A stretch of 64,000 bases of DNA, taken from positions 95,514 through 159,513 of the forward strand of contig CAIRYK010000040.1 in the NCBI GenBank assembly GCA_903882805.1, read 5' to 3'. The notes beneath the pieces are model-generated. The model ran no database searches, was not told the origin of the DNA, and saw only the letters and a list, made by a program, of their open reading frames with translations. The position numbers and the translations under genes are program-made. The stretch comes from an uncultured Bacteroidota bacterium (lineage in GTDB: Bacteria > Bacteroidota > Bacteroidia > Chitinophagales > Chitinophagaceae). Shown piece by piece: positions 8,727-18,200 of the stretch; position 1 is the first letter of the stretch; each line of letters opens with the position of its first letter.

Positions 8727-9683
8727 TTAGTGACCTACCTTTGCTTTTAGATTTAAAAGCATATCTGCGGTCATATTATCGAGGTCGAATTCGTTTTTCC
8801 AGCCCCAATGTTCGCGGGCTGCACTATCGTCGATGCTTTTAGGCCAGCCATCAGCAATTTTCTGCCTGAAATCCGGATTGTAATCGATAGTGAAATCGGG
8901 AATGTGTTTTTGAATAGAAGCTGCAATTTCTTTAGGTGAAAAACTCATAGCAGAAAGGTTGTAAGCCATGCGTGTTTTTATTTTTTCGGATGGAGCTTCC
9001 ATAAGTTCTATCGTCCCGCGAATGGCATCGTCCATATACATCATAGGCAGGTAGGTGTCTTCTGAAAGGAATGAGGTATATTTTTTGTTTTTCAAAGCTT
9101 CGTGGTAAATCTCTACAGCGTAGTCTGTAGTTCCACCTCCGGGTTCAGATTTCCAACTGATTAGACCTGGGTAGCGCAGGCTTCTTACATCAAGTCCCCA
9201 ACGCTGATTGTAGTATTGGCACCACAATTCGCCGGCATATTTACTGATACCGTAAACAGTCTGTGGTTCTATCACAGTTTCCTGAGGAGTATTGTGATGG
9301 GGAGTTGATCTACCAAAAACAGCAATTGAACTTGGCCAGTATATTTTGGTTAGTTTTTCCTGTACGCCCAGCTCCAGTGTCTGCAAAAGGCTTTGCATAT
9401 TAATTTCCCAAGCCTTTTTAGGGTCTTTTTCACCTGTTGCCGACAATAGGGCTGCAAGCAAATATATTTGCGTTATACCTTCTTTTTTCACGAGTTCCAG
9501 TGTCGCATTGGCATCCATGGCGTTTAGAATAGCATATGGTCCGCTGTCTTTAAGTAATGGGTGAGCAGCTTTAATATCTGATGCTACTACATTGTCTGTA
9601 CCATATACTTTGCGCAAAGCCAAAGCAAGTTCAACGCCTATTTGACCGCCGGCGCCAATTATAAGTATTTTTTCTTGTTTCAT
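8727..9683 (-). CDS. L-threonine 3-dehydrogenase, SDR (UDP-galactose 4-epimerase-like) type
   Basis: A 318-residue extended-SDR NAD(P)-dependent oxidoreductase. The Rossmann motif GAGGQIG lies at residues 10-16 and the catalytic YxxxK at YGISK. The segment RYPGLISWKSEPGGGTTDYA matches the short-chain type threonine dehydrogenases rather than true epimerases. The enzyme oxidises L-threonine to 2-amino-3-ketobutyrate in cytosolic threonine degradation. A generic NAD-dependent epimerase/dehydratase is the fallback. No partner 2-amino-3-ketobutyrate CoA-ligase gene is in the window. Confidence 0.85.
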   Translation of the reverse strand: MKQEKILIIGAGGQIGVELALALRKVYGTDNVVASDIKAAHPLLKDSGPYAILNAMDANATLELVKKEGITQIYLLAALLSATGEKDPKKAWEINMQSLLQTLELGVQEKLTKIYWPSSIAVFGRSTPHHNTPQETVIEPQTVYGISKYAGELWCQYYNQRWGLDVRSLRYPGLISWKSEPGGGTTDYAVEIYHEALKNKKYTSFLSEDTYLPMMYMDDAIRGTIELMEAPSEKIKTRMAYNLSAMSFSPKEIAASIQKHIPDFTIDYNPDFRQKIADGWPKSIDDSAAREHWGWKNEFDLDNMTADMLLNLKAKVGH

Positions 9684-9799
9684 TGTTGTTAGAAAATCAA
9701 AAGGTGATGCCCGTTAATGGAGGAATTTGAACTTTTAGTAGTGTTGTTATTTAAGACAGGATAAGGTGATCGCAATTCTAAAACGGTTACTAAAGTAAT

Positions 9800-9831
9800 A
9801 ACAATACCGCTAATATTTTAGCGGTATTGTT
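9800..9831. terminator. Hairpin downstream of carA
   Basis: A 13-bp perfect stem (9800-9812 with 9819-9831) and a 6-base loop, 13 bases past the carA stop. The T-rich stretch is on the + side (9832-9841). On the carA strand the tail is not U-rich, so termination of carA is plausible but not certain. Confidence 0.55.
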
Positions 9832-9844
9832 GATGTTTTTTACA

Positions 9845-10960
9845 TTAGTTAGCCATTGCTGACTTAATATTATCAAGAAACTGATCGAATAAATATCTTG
9901 AGTCATGTGGTCCTGGCGTTGCTTCCGGATGGTATTGCACAGAGAACGCTGGCAGGTTTTTTACTCTTATACCCTCTATAGAACCATCGTTGAGGTTGAT
10001 ATGCGTGATTTCAACTTTATCGCTGTTTTTTACAGACTCTGGCTCAACGCCAAAACCGTGATTTTGGGTAGTTATTTCGGCTTTACCTGTTATTAAGTTC
10101 TTTACTGGATGGTTCAGTCCGCGATGACCGTGGTGCATTTTGAAAGTAGAGATGCCATTTGCCAAAGCTAATAATTGATGGCCAAGGCAAATGCCAAACA
10201 AGGGCATGTTAGTAGCCAATATATCTTTCAGCGTATTTATTGCATAATCCATTGATGCAGGATCTCCGGGACCGTTTGAAATGAAATACCCATGAGGTTC
10301 GAACGCTATCAGTTCATCAATAGTAGTGCGCGCAGGAAATACTTTAAGGTAGGCTCCACGTTCGGTAAGGCAATTCAGTATGTTTTTCTTTACGCCAAAA
10401 TCTAGTACAGCTATTCTAATAGTTGACAAAGGATTGCCTAAAGTATATGCTTCTTTAGTGGATATTTGAGATGATAATTCCAGACCTGCCATATCAGGAA
10501 CATTTGCCAGAGCGCTTTGCAAATGTTCAAGATCTGAGTATTCGGTAGATATCACACAATTCATAGCGCCTTTGCTGCGGATATGCTGCACAAGGGCTCG
10601 AGTATCGACGCCGTATATTGAAACTATGTTGTTATTTACAAGATAATTTTCAAGGCTATCGCTTGCTACCATACGCGAATACCGGTAAGACACATTTTTG
10701 CATATTAAAGCGCTGATTTTTACTGAATCGCTCTCTACATCGCTCTCTTTTACACCATAGTTGCCCACGTAAGCGTTGTTCATTATTAACACCTGTCCCG
10801 TGTAGGACGGGTCGGTAAACACCTCCTGATAGCCGGTCATTCCAGTGTTGAAGCAAATTTCGCCGCCAGCGGTTCCTTTTGCGCCAAAAGATTTTCCTTT
10901 AAAGAGCGTACCGTCCTCAAGTAATAGCCAGGCCGGTGTATTGTTGTGTGTTGGAGTCAT
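9845..10960 (-). CDS. carA: Carbamoyl-phosphate synthase small (glutaminase) subunit
   Basis: A 371-residue protein of normal family length. Residues about 8-140 form the CPSase small-subunit N-terminal domain (FNTGMTGYQEVFTDPSY). Residues about 183-365 are a class I glutamine amidotransferase with nucleophile Cys258 (GICLGHQ) and the His344/Glu346 pair (YHPEA). It supplies ammonia to the large subunit CarB for pyrimidine and arginine synthesis. carB is not adjacent in this window. A CAAATGTA box (10980-10987, TACATTTG on the coding strand) could be its -7 element. Confidence 0.97.
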   Translation of the reverse strand: MTPTHNNTPAWLLLEDGTLFKGKSFGAKGTAGGEICFNTGMTGYQEVFTDPSYTGQVLIMNNAYVGNYGVKESDVESDSVKISALICKNVSYRYSRMVASDSLENYLVNNNIVSIYGVDTRALVQHIRSKGAMNCVISTEYSDLEHLQSALANVPDMAGLELSSQISTKEAYTLGNPLSTIRIAVLDFGVKKNILNCLTERGAYLKVFPARTTIDELIAFEPHGYFISNGPGDPASMDYAINTLKDILATNMPLFGICLGHQLLALANGISTFKMHHGHRGLNHPVKNLITGKAEITTQNHGFGVEPESVKNSDKVEITHINLNDGSIEGIRVKNLPAFSVQYHPEATPGPHDSRYLFDQFLDNIKSAMAN

Positions 10961-11088
10961 TTTAAAAAAACAAATTGTGCAAATGTAAGGCTATTTGCTC
11001 AATTGCTGTTCTGTTAGGGTCTATTTTAAGCTTAATTAGCACTTATATTTTTTGTTGTTAACAGCGCTGACAGTAACATAATGGCGTA

Positions 11089-12012
11089 CTAACAACGATG
11101 TGTTGTTAGTTTCAACCTGAAGGCCCCCGGAGTGGCGCCCTCGCATTTCTTGAATATTTTTATGAAGTTATTTACATCATCAAAACCAGTTTCCATACTT
11201 ATTTGCTGGATAGTTTGGCCGCTGTTTGCCAAAAGTGTTTTTGCCTTCTTTATTCGTTCCCTAATTATATATTGTACCGGTGTAATGCCATATTCGCGTT
11301 TGAAGGTTCTGAATAGTTGCGTTCGACTCATGCAAGCTTTTTTGCACAACATGTCGATATCTATCTTCGATCTCAAATTAGCGTTGATGTATATGCTTAT
11401 TTCCTGAAAAGGGCCATGGTAGGGTATTGATTTGAAATTACCTTCCAATTGTCCGAGATGCTGAATCTGTGCAAGTCTTACTATAAGTTCTTTCAATGCG
11501 AGATCAGCCAGTATATCTTTAGTAATGTTCTTCTCGGTACATACATTCACCATCTTATTAATCACATCAGCCAATGCAGCATTATTTTTTAGGTGCGATA
11601 CCTGGTGGCTTATCGACCAGTTTTCGTAAGGCGTAGCGCGAGGGTAGTATTCATTCAAGAAATCAACGGTGCTGGCAATAATCCGTTTGTCAAGCGTTAG
11701 CGCGATGCATTGTGTTGGGTTTGTTTGTTGGGCTTCTGGAAAGTCGATATACATACGCGAACCTGCAGGCGCTAAAACTGTTTCACCGGGATAGTAGTCG
11801 AAACGATCTATGCCTTGTAATTGCATTACTTTTTTTCCGCGCACCATGCTTGTTATTACCATATCATGAAACGTTAGTTCTACTTTTTCAGCTATACGGT
11901 AGGTTTCAAAGACATTGAGTTCGCAATTGTTTAGGTTATATACGCTTCTGTTTTCAACATCTGTCAGCAGTTTTTTTGGCGCTGTAAGCTGTATATGATT
12001 TACAAAACCCAT
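11089..12012 (-). CDS. AraC family transcriptional regulator
   Basis: The protein of 307 residues has an N-terminal ligand-binding domain of the AraC type (residues about 10-190). The C-terminal double helix-turn-helix spans about 205-305, including RTQLFRTFKREYGITP and the second helix region MSRTQ/QQISMETGFDDVNNF. The ATG at 12012 was chosen; a longer frame to 12210 would add a hydrophobic, atypical extension overlapping the divergent gene. It is transcribed away from an aldehyde dehydrogenase 141 bases away, so it probably controls that gene. The inducer is unknown. Confidence 0.9.
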   Translation of the reverse strand: MGFVNHIQLTAPKKLLTDVENRSVYNLNNCELNVFETYRIAEKVELTFHDMVITSMVRGKKVMQLQGIDRFDYYPGETVLAPAGSRMYIDFPEAQQTNPTQCIALTLDKRIIASTVDFLNEYYPRATPYENWSISHQVSHLKNNAALADVINKMVNVCTEKNITKDILADLALKELIVRLAQIQHLGQLEGNFKSIPYHGPFQEISIYINANLRSKIDIDMLCKKACMSRTQLFRTFKREYGITPVQYIIRERIKKAKTLLANSGQTIQQISMETGFDDVNNFIKIFKKCEGATPGAFRLKLTTHRC

Positions 12013-12125
12013 GTTTGTGTATGTTTCTATGAGCAAGATAATGCTAAAAAGCAAATAAAATACAATCGGGTACTTTAATACTATAAAACGCCATTTTACA
12101 CCTATCGGATTTGTGATAATGGAGA

Positions 12126-12133
12126 TAGCTTTG
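12126..12133 (+). promoter_or_regulatory. Candidate -7 element for the aldehyde dehydrogenase gene
   Basis: TAGCTTTG matches TAnnTTTG and lies 20 bases before the ATG, in the AraC/aldehyde dehydrogenase divergent region. A TTTG at 12110-12113 is closer than the usual -33 spacing. An activator-dependent promoter is possible. Confidence 0.35.
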
Positions 12134-12153
12134 ACGTAACAAAAAAATATTTT

Positions 12154-13698
12154 ATGTCCACAGCAACGAAGAATGTAATAACTCCGGAAAAGATAGGCAA
12201 TGAATATCAATGGCCTGTGTTTAAAGCAAAGTATGATAACTATATAGGCGGCGCTTGGGTAGCTCCTGTATCGGGCGAGTATTTTGATAACGTTTCTCCT
12301 ATTAATGGCAAAGTATTTACCAGCGCAGCAAGATCTGGTAAAGCTGATATTGATCTGGCAATTAAAGCAGCAGAAATTGCGTTCACCACATGGAGCAAAA
12401 CATCGGCGGCATACAGAAGCAATTTGTTACTTAAAATAGCTCAGGTATTAGAAGATAATCTGGAATATCTGGCTGTAGTTGAAACCATCGACAATGGAAA
12501 GCCGGTAAGAGAAACGCTTGCAGCTGACTTGCCGCTTGTTGTTGATCATTTTCGATACTTCGCAGGTGTAATACGCAGCGAAGAAGGCTCTTTGTCTGAA
12601 CACGATGAATATACCGTGAGCATCAACCTACATGAACCGTTGGGTATTGTAGGACAGATTATTCCATGGAATTTCCCATTGCTTATGGCTACCTGGAAAA
12701 TAGCGCCAGCGCTTGCTGCTGGTTGCTGCACGATTGTAAAACCTGCAGAACAAACGCCAACAAGCATTATGGTGATGTTGGAATTAATAGGCGACATACT
12801 TCCTCCGGGCGTATTGAATGTTGTTACCGGTTTCGGGCCGGAGGCTGGTAAGCCATTGGCAACATCGCCAAGAATAAACAAAGTGGCGTTTACAGGTGAG
12901 ACCACTACCGGCCGACTGATAATGCAGTATGCATCCGAAAACCTCATTCCGGTTACAATGGAGTTGGGCGGCAAATCACCTAATATATTCTTCGAATCTG
13001 TTGCTGATGCCGATGATGAGTTTTTTGATAAGGCAGTAGAGGGAGCAGTGCTTTTTGCATTGAATCAAGGTGAAGTTTGTACTTGTCCTTCCAGAATACT
13101 GGTGCATGAGAATATCTATGATAAGTTTATGGAGCGTGTGGTAGCCCGTACAAAAGCAATAAAAATGGGTAACCCATTGAATACAGAAACAATGTTGGGT
13201 GCACAGGCTTCGAACGACCAGTATGAGAAAATACTCTCTTACATGGATATTGGCAAACAGGAAGGCGCAGAAGCCCTTACTGGCGGCGCAGCATGCAAGC
13301 TAGAAAATGGATTGGAAAATGGTTATTACATACAGCCAACGATCTTTAAGGGAAATAACAAAATGCGCATTTTCCAGGAAGAGATATTTGGCCCTGTAAC
13401 CTCTGTTACTACTTTCAAAACAACTGAGGAAGCAATTGAAATTGCCAACGACACGCTATATGGTCTTGGCGCAGGGGTGTGGACAAGAGATGCCCATCAG
13501 CTTTATCAGGCGCCGAGGGCTATACAAGCGGGTAGGGTATGGGTAAACTGTTACCATGCTTATCCTGCTCATGCGCCATTTGGCGGTTATAAAAAGTCCG
13601 GTTTCGGAAGAGAAACACATAAGATGATGTTGAATCACTACCGCCAAACAAAAAATATGTTGATCTCTTACAACAAGAACAAACTTGGTTTTTTTTAA
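12154..13698 (+). CDS. NAD(P)-dependent aldehyde dehydrogenase (ExaC/AcoD-like)
   Basis: The 514-residue protein spans a full ALDH fold. It contains the PWNFPL cofactor motif (residues 171-176), the general base Glu270 in MELGGKSPN and the catalytic Cys309 in [11 protein letters not shown]. The C-terminal [22 protein letters not shown] segment is typical of the acetaldehyde dehydrogenase group. It oxidises short-chain aldehydes to acids in the cytoplasm. The divergent AraC regulator and the downstream DUF779 gene form a recurring neighbourhood for this subgroup. The exact substrate cannot be read from the sequence. Confidence 0.93.
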   Translation: MSTATKNVITPEKIGNEYQWPVFKAKYDNYIGGAWVAPVSGEYFDNVSPINGKVFTSAARSGKADIDLAIKAAEIAFTTWSKTSAAYRSNLLLKIAQVLEDNLEYLAVVETIDNGKPVRETLAADLPLVVDHFRYFAGVIRSEEGSLSEHDEYTVSINLHEPLGIVGQIIPWNFPLLMATWKIAPALAAGCCTIVKPAEQTPTSIMVMLELIGDILPPGVLNVVTGFGPEAGKPLATSPRINKVAFTGETTTGRLIMQYASENLIPVTMELGGKSPNIFFESVADADDEFFDKAVEGAVLFALNQGEVCTCPSRILVHENIYDKFMERVVARTKAIKMGNPLNTETMLGAQASNDQYEKILSYMDIGKQEGAEALTGGAACKLENGLENGYYIQPTIFKGNNKMRIFQEEIFGPVTSVTTFKTTEEAIEIANDTLYGLGAGVWTRDAHQLYQAPRAIQAGRVWVNCYHAYPAHAPFGGYKKSGFGRETHKMMLNHYRQTKNMLISYNKNKLGFF

Positions 13699-13719
13699 TA
13701 GAGTAATAGTGTAAATTGT

Positions 13720-13757
13720 ACAGGGAGATCGTAGGTTACGTTCTCCCTGTTTTTTTA
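13720..13757 (+). terminator. Rho-independent terminator after aldehyde dehydrogenase
   Basis: A 9-bp perfect stem (13720-13728 with 13742-13750, ACAGGGAGA/TCTCCCTGT) is followed by a T8 run. The DUF779 gene begins 20 bases later, so its expression may depend on read-through. Confidence 0.8.
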
Positions 13758-13776
13758 ACCCAGTAAAAATTACCGA

Positions 13777-14157
13777 ATGAGTAAAATTGAACGAGCGCTG
13801 GCTACCGATAGGGCAATAGCGCTAATTGAGCAGTTGAAGGCTAAACATGGCCCGCTGATGTTTCACCAAAGTGGCGGTTGTTGTGATGGTTCGCAACCCA
13901 TGTGTTTTGAATTAGGCGAGTTTAAAACAGGTGATAGCGACGTTTGTTTAGGCAAAGTGCATGACTGCCCGTTTTGGATGGGGCGCGATCAATTTGAATA
14001 TTGGAAGCATACAGAGCTTACACTTGATGTTATAGAAGGTCGTGGGTCAAGTTTTTCACTCGAAATTCCGCTTGGGTTACGGTTTATTATTAGGTCGCGC
14101 GTATTTACAGATCAGGAAATGCAGCAATTAGCGCAAATGGAAGAAAGCCAGTATTAA
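13777..14157 (+). CDS. DUF779 domain-containing protein
   Basis: A 126-residue cytosolic protein with a conserved Cys/His cluster: His30, GGCCDGSQPMC (Cys35, Cys36, Cys43), Cys57 and Cys64. The whole length corresponds to DUF779, which is very often encoded beside aldehyde dehydrogenases. The cysteine pattern suggests metal binding or a redox role, but the function is not established. Its stop codon overlaps the stop codon of the convergent response-regulator gene by four bases. Confidence 0.88.
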   Translation: MSKIERALATDRAIALIEQLKAKHGPLMFHQSGGCCDGSQPMCFELGEFKTGDSDVCLGKVHDCPFWMGRDQFEYWKHTELTLDVIEGRGSSFSLEIPLGLRFIIRSRVFTDQEMQQLAQMEESQY

Positions 14158-14510
14158 TTAATATTAGCAAAATAGGCATTAAGCGCTTTAAGACTCAGGG
14201 GTTTTTCTAAAATGCTGTACTTTGCGCCTTCAGGCATTAGGGGTGGCGCAGCGCTAAATGCGCTGATTAGGACGATAAATGTATCAGGGTACATTTTTGC
14301 AATTATAGGCGCTTGCCTCCATCCTATTCCATCAGATAGGTTATAATCGAGCAATAAAATATTTGGTTGATGCGCTGTAAGTTGCAGCATGCCATCGCCG
14401 AGTGTATAGGCAATACCGACATCAAAATTCCTGCGAACAAAGTACTCTTTCAGCAAATGACAAAGGTCAATTTCGTCGTCTATTATCAAAATCGTCTTGT
14501 TCGACTCCAT
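14154..14510 (-). CDS. Single-domain response regulator (CheY-like)
   Basis: A 118-residue receiver domain with no output domain. The acidic pair is Asp11-Asp12, the phosphoacceptor is Asp55 (LLLDYNL) and the conserved lysine is Lys103 (EKPLS). The ATG at 14510 was chosen because translation then begins just before the first beta strand. No histidine kinase is adjacent, so the partner is unknown. It may act through protein-protein contacts or as a phosphorelay intermediate. Confidence 0.88.
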   Translation of the reverse strand: MESNKTILIIDDEIDLCHLLKEYFVRRNFDVGIAYTLGDGMLQLTAHQPNILLLDYNLSDGIGWRQAPIIAKMYPDTFIVLISAFSAAPPLMPEGAKYSILEKPLSLKALNAYFANIN

Positions 14511-14678
14511 TTGGTTCGTAAATAGTATTTGAAAACCCAAAATAGAAATTTCGTATGGGATACACAACTAATTTGCTACACTATTGCAAATTAAAAATCG
14601 AAATTGATGGATTATATAGCTTTAAATGTAAAAACCATGCCACGAATTTCGATTTGCTGCTTTTTCTCAACAATAGAT

Positions 14679-15092
14679 CTATTTGGGCGACCACAAGTTT
14701 CGAATAGCAGCTACTGTTTTAATCAGATTTTCGAAACTATTTGGCTTAGTAATATATGAATTAGCGCCCAATTCATAACATCTATTCATCTCCAACTCGT
14801 TATTTGTAGTGCTGAATATTATAACTGGTATATGTTTGAAGTTGGCATTAAGTTTTATTTCTTTCAGCGCTTCTCGTCCATCTTTTTTGGGCATATTGAG
14901 ATCGAGCAATATAAAATGGGGAAAACTAGCCCCGTTTGCACCATTTTGTGCCTGATGTAAATATTCTAATAATTCGACTCCGTTTTCTACAAAGTGAAGT
15001 TTATCGTTGAAGTCATTTTCTTTGAATGCCGATTTTAACAAAAATCGATCGTCGGCATCATCTTCCGCAATTAGAATAAATGCTTGGTTCAT
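14679..15092 (-). CDS. Single-domain response regulator (Rcp1-like receiver)
   Basis: A 137-residue receiver. It has the acidic pair in EDDADD (Asp11/Asp12), phosphoacceptor Asp64 in ILLDLNMPKKDG, the switch Ser/Thr in FSTTNN and Lys116 in ITKP. The long loop before Asp64 (residues 46-58) and the NMPKKDG motif are typical of Rcp1-type regulators that partner phytochrome-like or hybrid kinases. It lies 168 bases upstream of the other receiver gene on the same strand. No kinase is nearby. Confidence 0.88.
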   Translation of the reverse strand: MNQAFILIAEDDADDRFLLKSAFKENDFNDKLHFVENGVELLEYLHQAQNGANGASFPHFILLDLNMPKKDGREALKEIKLNANFKHIPVIIFSTTNNELEMNRCYELGANSYITKPNSFENLIKTVAAIRNLWSPK

Positions 15093-15231
15093 TGTTGGAA
15101 TTAATTTTATAAAAGTAGGCAAATTGCGCGATAGTAAGGGCTTGAAATAGTGAAATAAATCACATTTAATTATAAAGTTGTGTAGTTGAATATTCGTTTT
15201 GACGTTGGTGCGGCATTATTGTTTGGTTTAT

Positions 15232-15267
15232 AAAGCGGAACCGCAAGGATATTAACTCCGCTTTTTT
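15232..15267 (+). terminator. Orphan terminator-like hairpin in a 396-bp intergenic region
   Basis: An 8-bp stem AAAGCGGA/TCCGCTTT (15232-15239 with 15257-15264) is followed by a T run to 15267 on the + strand. No + strand gene lies upstream before 14157. The rest of 15093-15488 is AT-rich and shows no open frame. It may end a small RNA. Confidence 0.4.
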
Positions 15268-15488
15268 GGCGATTTATTTGTCAGTAAAAAAATATTTTAA
15301 ATGGCTGTATTATGTTGGTAGTTTTACATAAAGTATTGGGAACAAGCGTCTTAGCTAAATCTACCGATCAATTCTTTATTTTTGGTTTCAAAAAAAATAT
15401 TGTCAATCTCTAACGTTTACAAATCAAAGTCCGTCAATAATGGCATAAGGGTAAACCTTGTCGAACTAACTTTTAAAAACAAAACAAA

Positions 15489-17384
15489 ATGAAAAAACAA
15501 ATTACACTGACATTATTAGGATTAATAATGTCTGCAGCGAGTTTCGCACTCGACCCAATCAGAGGAATTACCAGCGCATGCGTTGGCGCTACATCAACCT
15601 TGAGCGACACTACCACAGGCGGCACGTGGTCGAGCAGCGACCCATCAATAGCCTCGGTTGGTTTGTCCACAGGCGTTGTAACGGGTATTTCGGCCGGTAC
15701 GGCAACCATAACGTATACATTAGGTACGTACGTTACTACTACCTTTACAGTAGCCGCAACGCCCGGAGCTATTTCTGGTACAACAACCTTGTGCGCAGGT
15801 ACAACCAGCACGCTGTCTAACCCTACGCCCGGCGGCACCTGGACATGTAGTCCATCTTATATCGCAACAATAGATCCCGTTACCGGCGTTCTTTCTGCTC
15901 ACATGGCTGGCTATGCAACAGTCTACTATAATACAGGCACCAGTTGCACAGTTTCTGCTTCGATAACTGTAAATGATACGCGCGGCGGTATGATCGTTGG
16001 CCCATCATCTGTTTGCGTAGGCGACTCAGTTTCTTTGTTCGATTCATCTGGTTTTCTTGGCGGTACCTGGTCATCAAGCGATATCACCAAAGCAACTGTT
16101 GATATAGGCGGTATGGTAACAGGCGTTTCGGGCGGTAGTGTTGTTATCACATTTACCACTTCAGGTCCATGTGGCACTGCAATATCTACCCATCCTATGA
16201 CCATCACCACCACAACAAGCCCAGGCACTATCAGCGGACCTTCTACTGTTGTTGCCGGTGGTTCTATTTCGCTCACTGAAAGCGTATCTGGCGGCACATG
16301 GAGCAGCAGCAATACAGCTATCGCTACAATAGGCGCAACAAGCGGAATTATGACAGGCGTAACAGCAGGAACAGCAATCATGTCGTATACGGTATCTGGT
16401 TGCAGCGGTCTGGCTTCAGCAACTTATCCAGTTACAGTTACAGCGTTTTCAGGTATCTCTGGTAATGTGAATTTTACAGGCGTAGCTTACTACGGCGCTG
16501 TGAAAGTATGGTTGATAAAATACAACCCATCTACTTTTATGTTGTCTGCAAGCGATTCTCAGACAGTTTACAGCTCTGGTACAAGCGCTCATTACAGCTT
16601 CTCGACTGCAGTTACAGATTCTTACAGAGTTAAAGCAGCCGTTATTGATTCTATTATGACAGGCACTGGTTACATACCTACTTACCATGCAAATTCTTTC
16701 TACTGGCACGATGCTACTGTTATTAATCACGTAGCAGGCGTAGGCGATATCAACAAAGACATTGCAATGGATTATGGCACAACTACCAGCGGTCCTGGCT
16801 TCATCGCAGGCGACGTTACAACCGGCGCCAACAAAGGTACTTCTGGCAGCCCTGCAGTAGGTTTGAAAATGTATGTTATCAACTCTACAACCAATCAGTT
16901 GATTCAGCAAACTATTACAGATGCATCTGGTCACTATAGCTTTAGCAATCTGCCTGTAGGCGCTACCTATAAGATTTTCCCTGAAGCATTGAGCTACCTG
17001 ACTTTTGCTTACACAAGTATTGACCTTACATCAGGCGCTCCATCTATGTCGGCAGCAAGCTTTATACAGCACACCATATCTAAGACTATTACACCAATAT
17101 TTGTAGGCGTTCGTCAAATCAAATCTGTTAGCTCTTCTGTAGCAACATTCCCTAACCCAACAACAGGCAAACTGAATGTATCTTGGGAAACTAACAAAGA
17201 TGAAGCTGCAGCTGTAGTGGTAACAGATGTTACAGGCCGTGAAGTGTATACAACAAGTGTAAATATGGCAGAAGGCGCAGGAATGACTCAACTTGATCTA
17301 AACAACCTCGGTACAGGATTGTACATGATCAGCATCAAATCTGCATCAATCAACTACAATAACAAAATTCAAATAGTACGCTAA
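15489..17384 (+). CDS. Secreted Ig-like (BIG2) repeat protein with T9SS C-terminal sorting domain
   Basis: A 631-residue exported protein. It has a signal peptide (residues 1-20, KKQITLTLLGLIMSAASFA). Four bacterial Ig-like repeats follow (about 22-320), each with a GGTWSSSxxxIA core and a TGVVTGxxAGTATIxY end. Then come two carboxypeptidase/SdrB-like beta domains, ISGNVNF (about 321-440) and GFIAGDV (about 441-545). A type A T9SS sorting domain (about 555-631) contains FPNPTTGKLNV and GTGLYMISI. It is probably a cell-surface or adhesive protein. The first repeat lacks the cysteine seen in repeats 2-4. Confidence 0.9.
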   Translation: MKKQITLTLLGLIMSAASFALDPIRGITSACVGATSTLSDTTTGGTWSSSDPSIASVGLSTGVVTGISAGTATITYTLGTYVTTTFTVAATPGAISGTTTLCAGTTSTLSNPTPGGTWTCSPSYIATIDPVTGVLSAHMAGYATVYYNTGTSCTVSASITVNDTRGGMIVGPSSVCVGDSVSLFDSSGFLGGTWSSSDITKATVDIGGMVTGVSGGSVVITFTTSGPCGTAISTHPMTITTTTSPGTISGPSTVVAGGSISLTESVSGGTWSSSNTAIATIGATSGIMTGVTAGTAIMSYTVSGCSGLASATYPVTVTAFSGISGNVNFTGVAYYGAVKVWLIKYNPSTFMLSASDSQTVYSSGTSAHYSFSTAVTDSYRVKAAVIDSIMTGTGYIPTYHANSFYWHDATVINHVAGVGDINKDIAMDYGTTTSGPGFIAGDVTTGANKGTSGSPAVGLKMYVINSTTNQLIQQTITDASGHYSFSNLPVGATYKIFPEALSYLTFAYTSIDLTSGAPSMSAASFIQHTISKTITPIFVGVRQIKSVSSSVATFPNPTTGKLNVSWETNKDEAAAVVVTDVTGREVYTTSVNMAEGAGMTQLDLNNLGTGLYMISIKSASINYNNKIQIVR

Positions 17385-17412
17385 TTAATATCGCGTATTA
17401 TCAAAATGAATC

Positions 17413-17450
17413 GCTGGCTGTTTCTACGATAGAAGCAGCCAGCTTTTTTT
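17413..17450 (+). terminator. Rho-independent terminator after the BIG2 surface protein
   Basis: A 13-bp stem (17413-17425 with 17431-17443, one G-U pair) and a 5-base loop, followed by T7. Confidence 0.85.
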
Positions 17451-17656
17451 ATGTGCATAGTTTTGTGAAGCAATTGATTACCGATGCGAAACTAACTTGT
17501 GATGCGCCTTGGCTAATCATCAGAAGGTCTGATGAAAACTCTATACAAAAAGGCGACTATTAAAACAACGATAACAATGGTTATCCAGTTCCAGGATGAG
17601 AACATATGACGCATAAGAGCTATTTTCCTGCAAAATAATACAGTTGCTCAATATTC

Positions 17657-18064
17657 CTAATAGGCGTTGGAATCTTTTACATTGTCAATCTGGTCGATAA
17701 CGTATTGCCCTGTTTCTGAGTTTTTATCATTATAATTCTCTCCACGCCATGGTAGGCTCTTGCGGTATTGCACATAATGTACGCGCATTGATTTCCCCAT
17801 ACATTTGTCGAGCGAATCTGCGAGGTTTTTGCCTTGCACGCTGAAATAGAAAAAATTGGAATTGACCACACCCGAGTTGCGCTGACCAAAGCCAAGAAGC
17901 ACTAACTCGCCTTCGTAGGTTTTGAAGATATTTCCTCGTTTGGAAAACTTTTGCAATAGCCCCTCGCGGTATCCCTCGCTGTAGGTGTTGAAGTAAGACC
18001 AGTATATATAGCCGGTAATAACCAGCAGTAGTACCAAAACAGAAATGATAACCGGTTTTTTCAT
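17657..18064 (-). CDS. Small membrane-anchored protein of a conserved Bacteroidota family, unknown function
   Basis: A 135-residue protein with one N-terminal helix (residues about 4-24). The soluble domain contains SEGYREGLLQKFSKRGNIFKTYEGEL and a C-terminal VHYVQYRKSLPWRGE segment. This pattern is recognisable from Bacteroidota proteins sometimes mislabelled 6-phosphogluconate dehydrogenase; nothing here supports that enzyme activity. The ATG at 18064 (MKKP) puts the helix at the N-terminus. The function is unknown. Confidence 0.7.
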   Translation of the reverse strand: MKKPVIISVLVLLLVITGYIYWSYFNTYSEGYREGLLQKFSKRGNIFKTYEGELVLLGFGQRNSGVVNSNFFYFSVQGKNLADSLDKCMGKSMRVHYVQYRKSLPWRGENYNDKNSETGQYVIDQIDNVKDSNAY

Positions 18065-18200
18065 AGAGTAATAAAACGTTTTGTGCTTTCGGGCTATGAA
18101 ATTAATCAAAAAATGATTTCTACAAACAACCGATTACCATGGTTTTGGGTATTTAACTAATTGGGTATGAACCAATAAAAAACTAAAGCAGCGCCAGCGA

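Noticed and set aside
12013..12210. N-terminal extension of the AraC regulator
   Set aside because: It would overlap the divergent aldehyde dehydrogenase start and encode a hydrophobic segment not typical of the family; the ATG at 12012 fits better.
13777..14157. DUF779 gene as part of the response-regulator unit
   Set aside because: The genes are convergent and only their stop codons overlap.
15570..16440. Possible CRISPR-like or DNA tandem repeat
   Set aside because: The repetition is at protein level (Ig-like domains) inside one reading frame, with no regular spacer structure.
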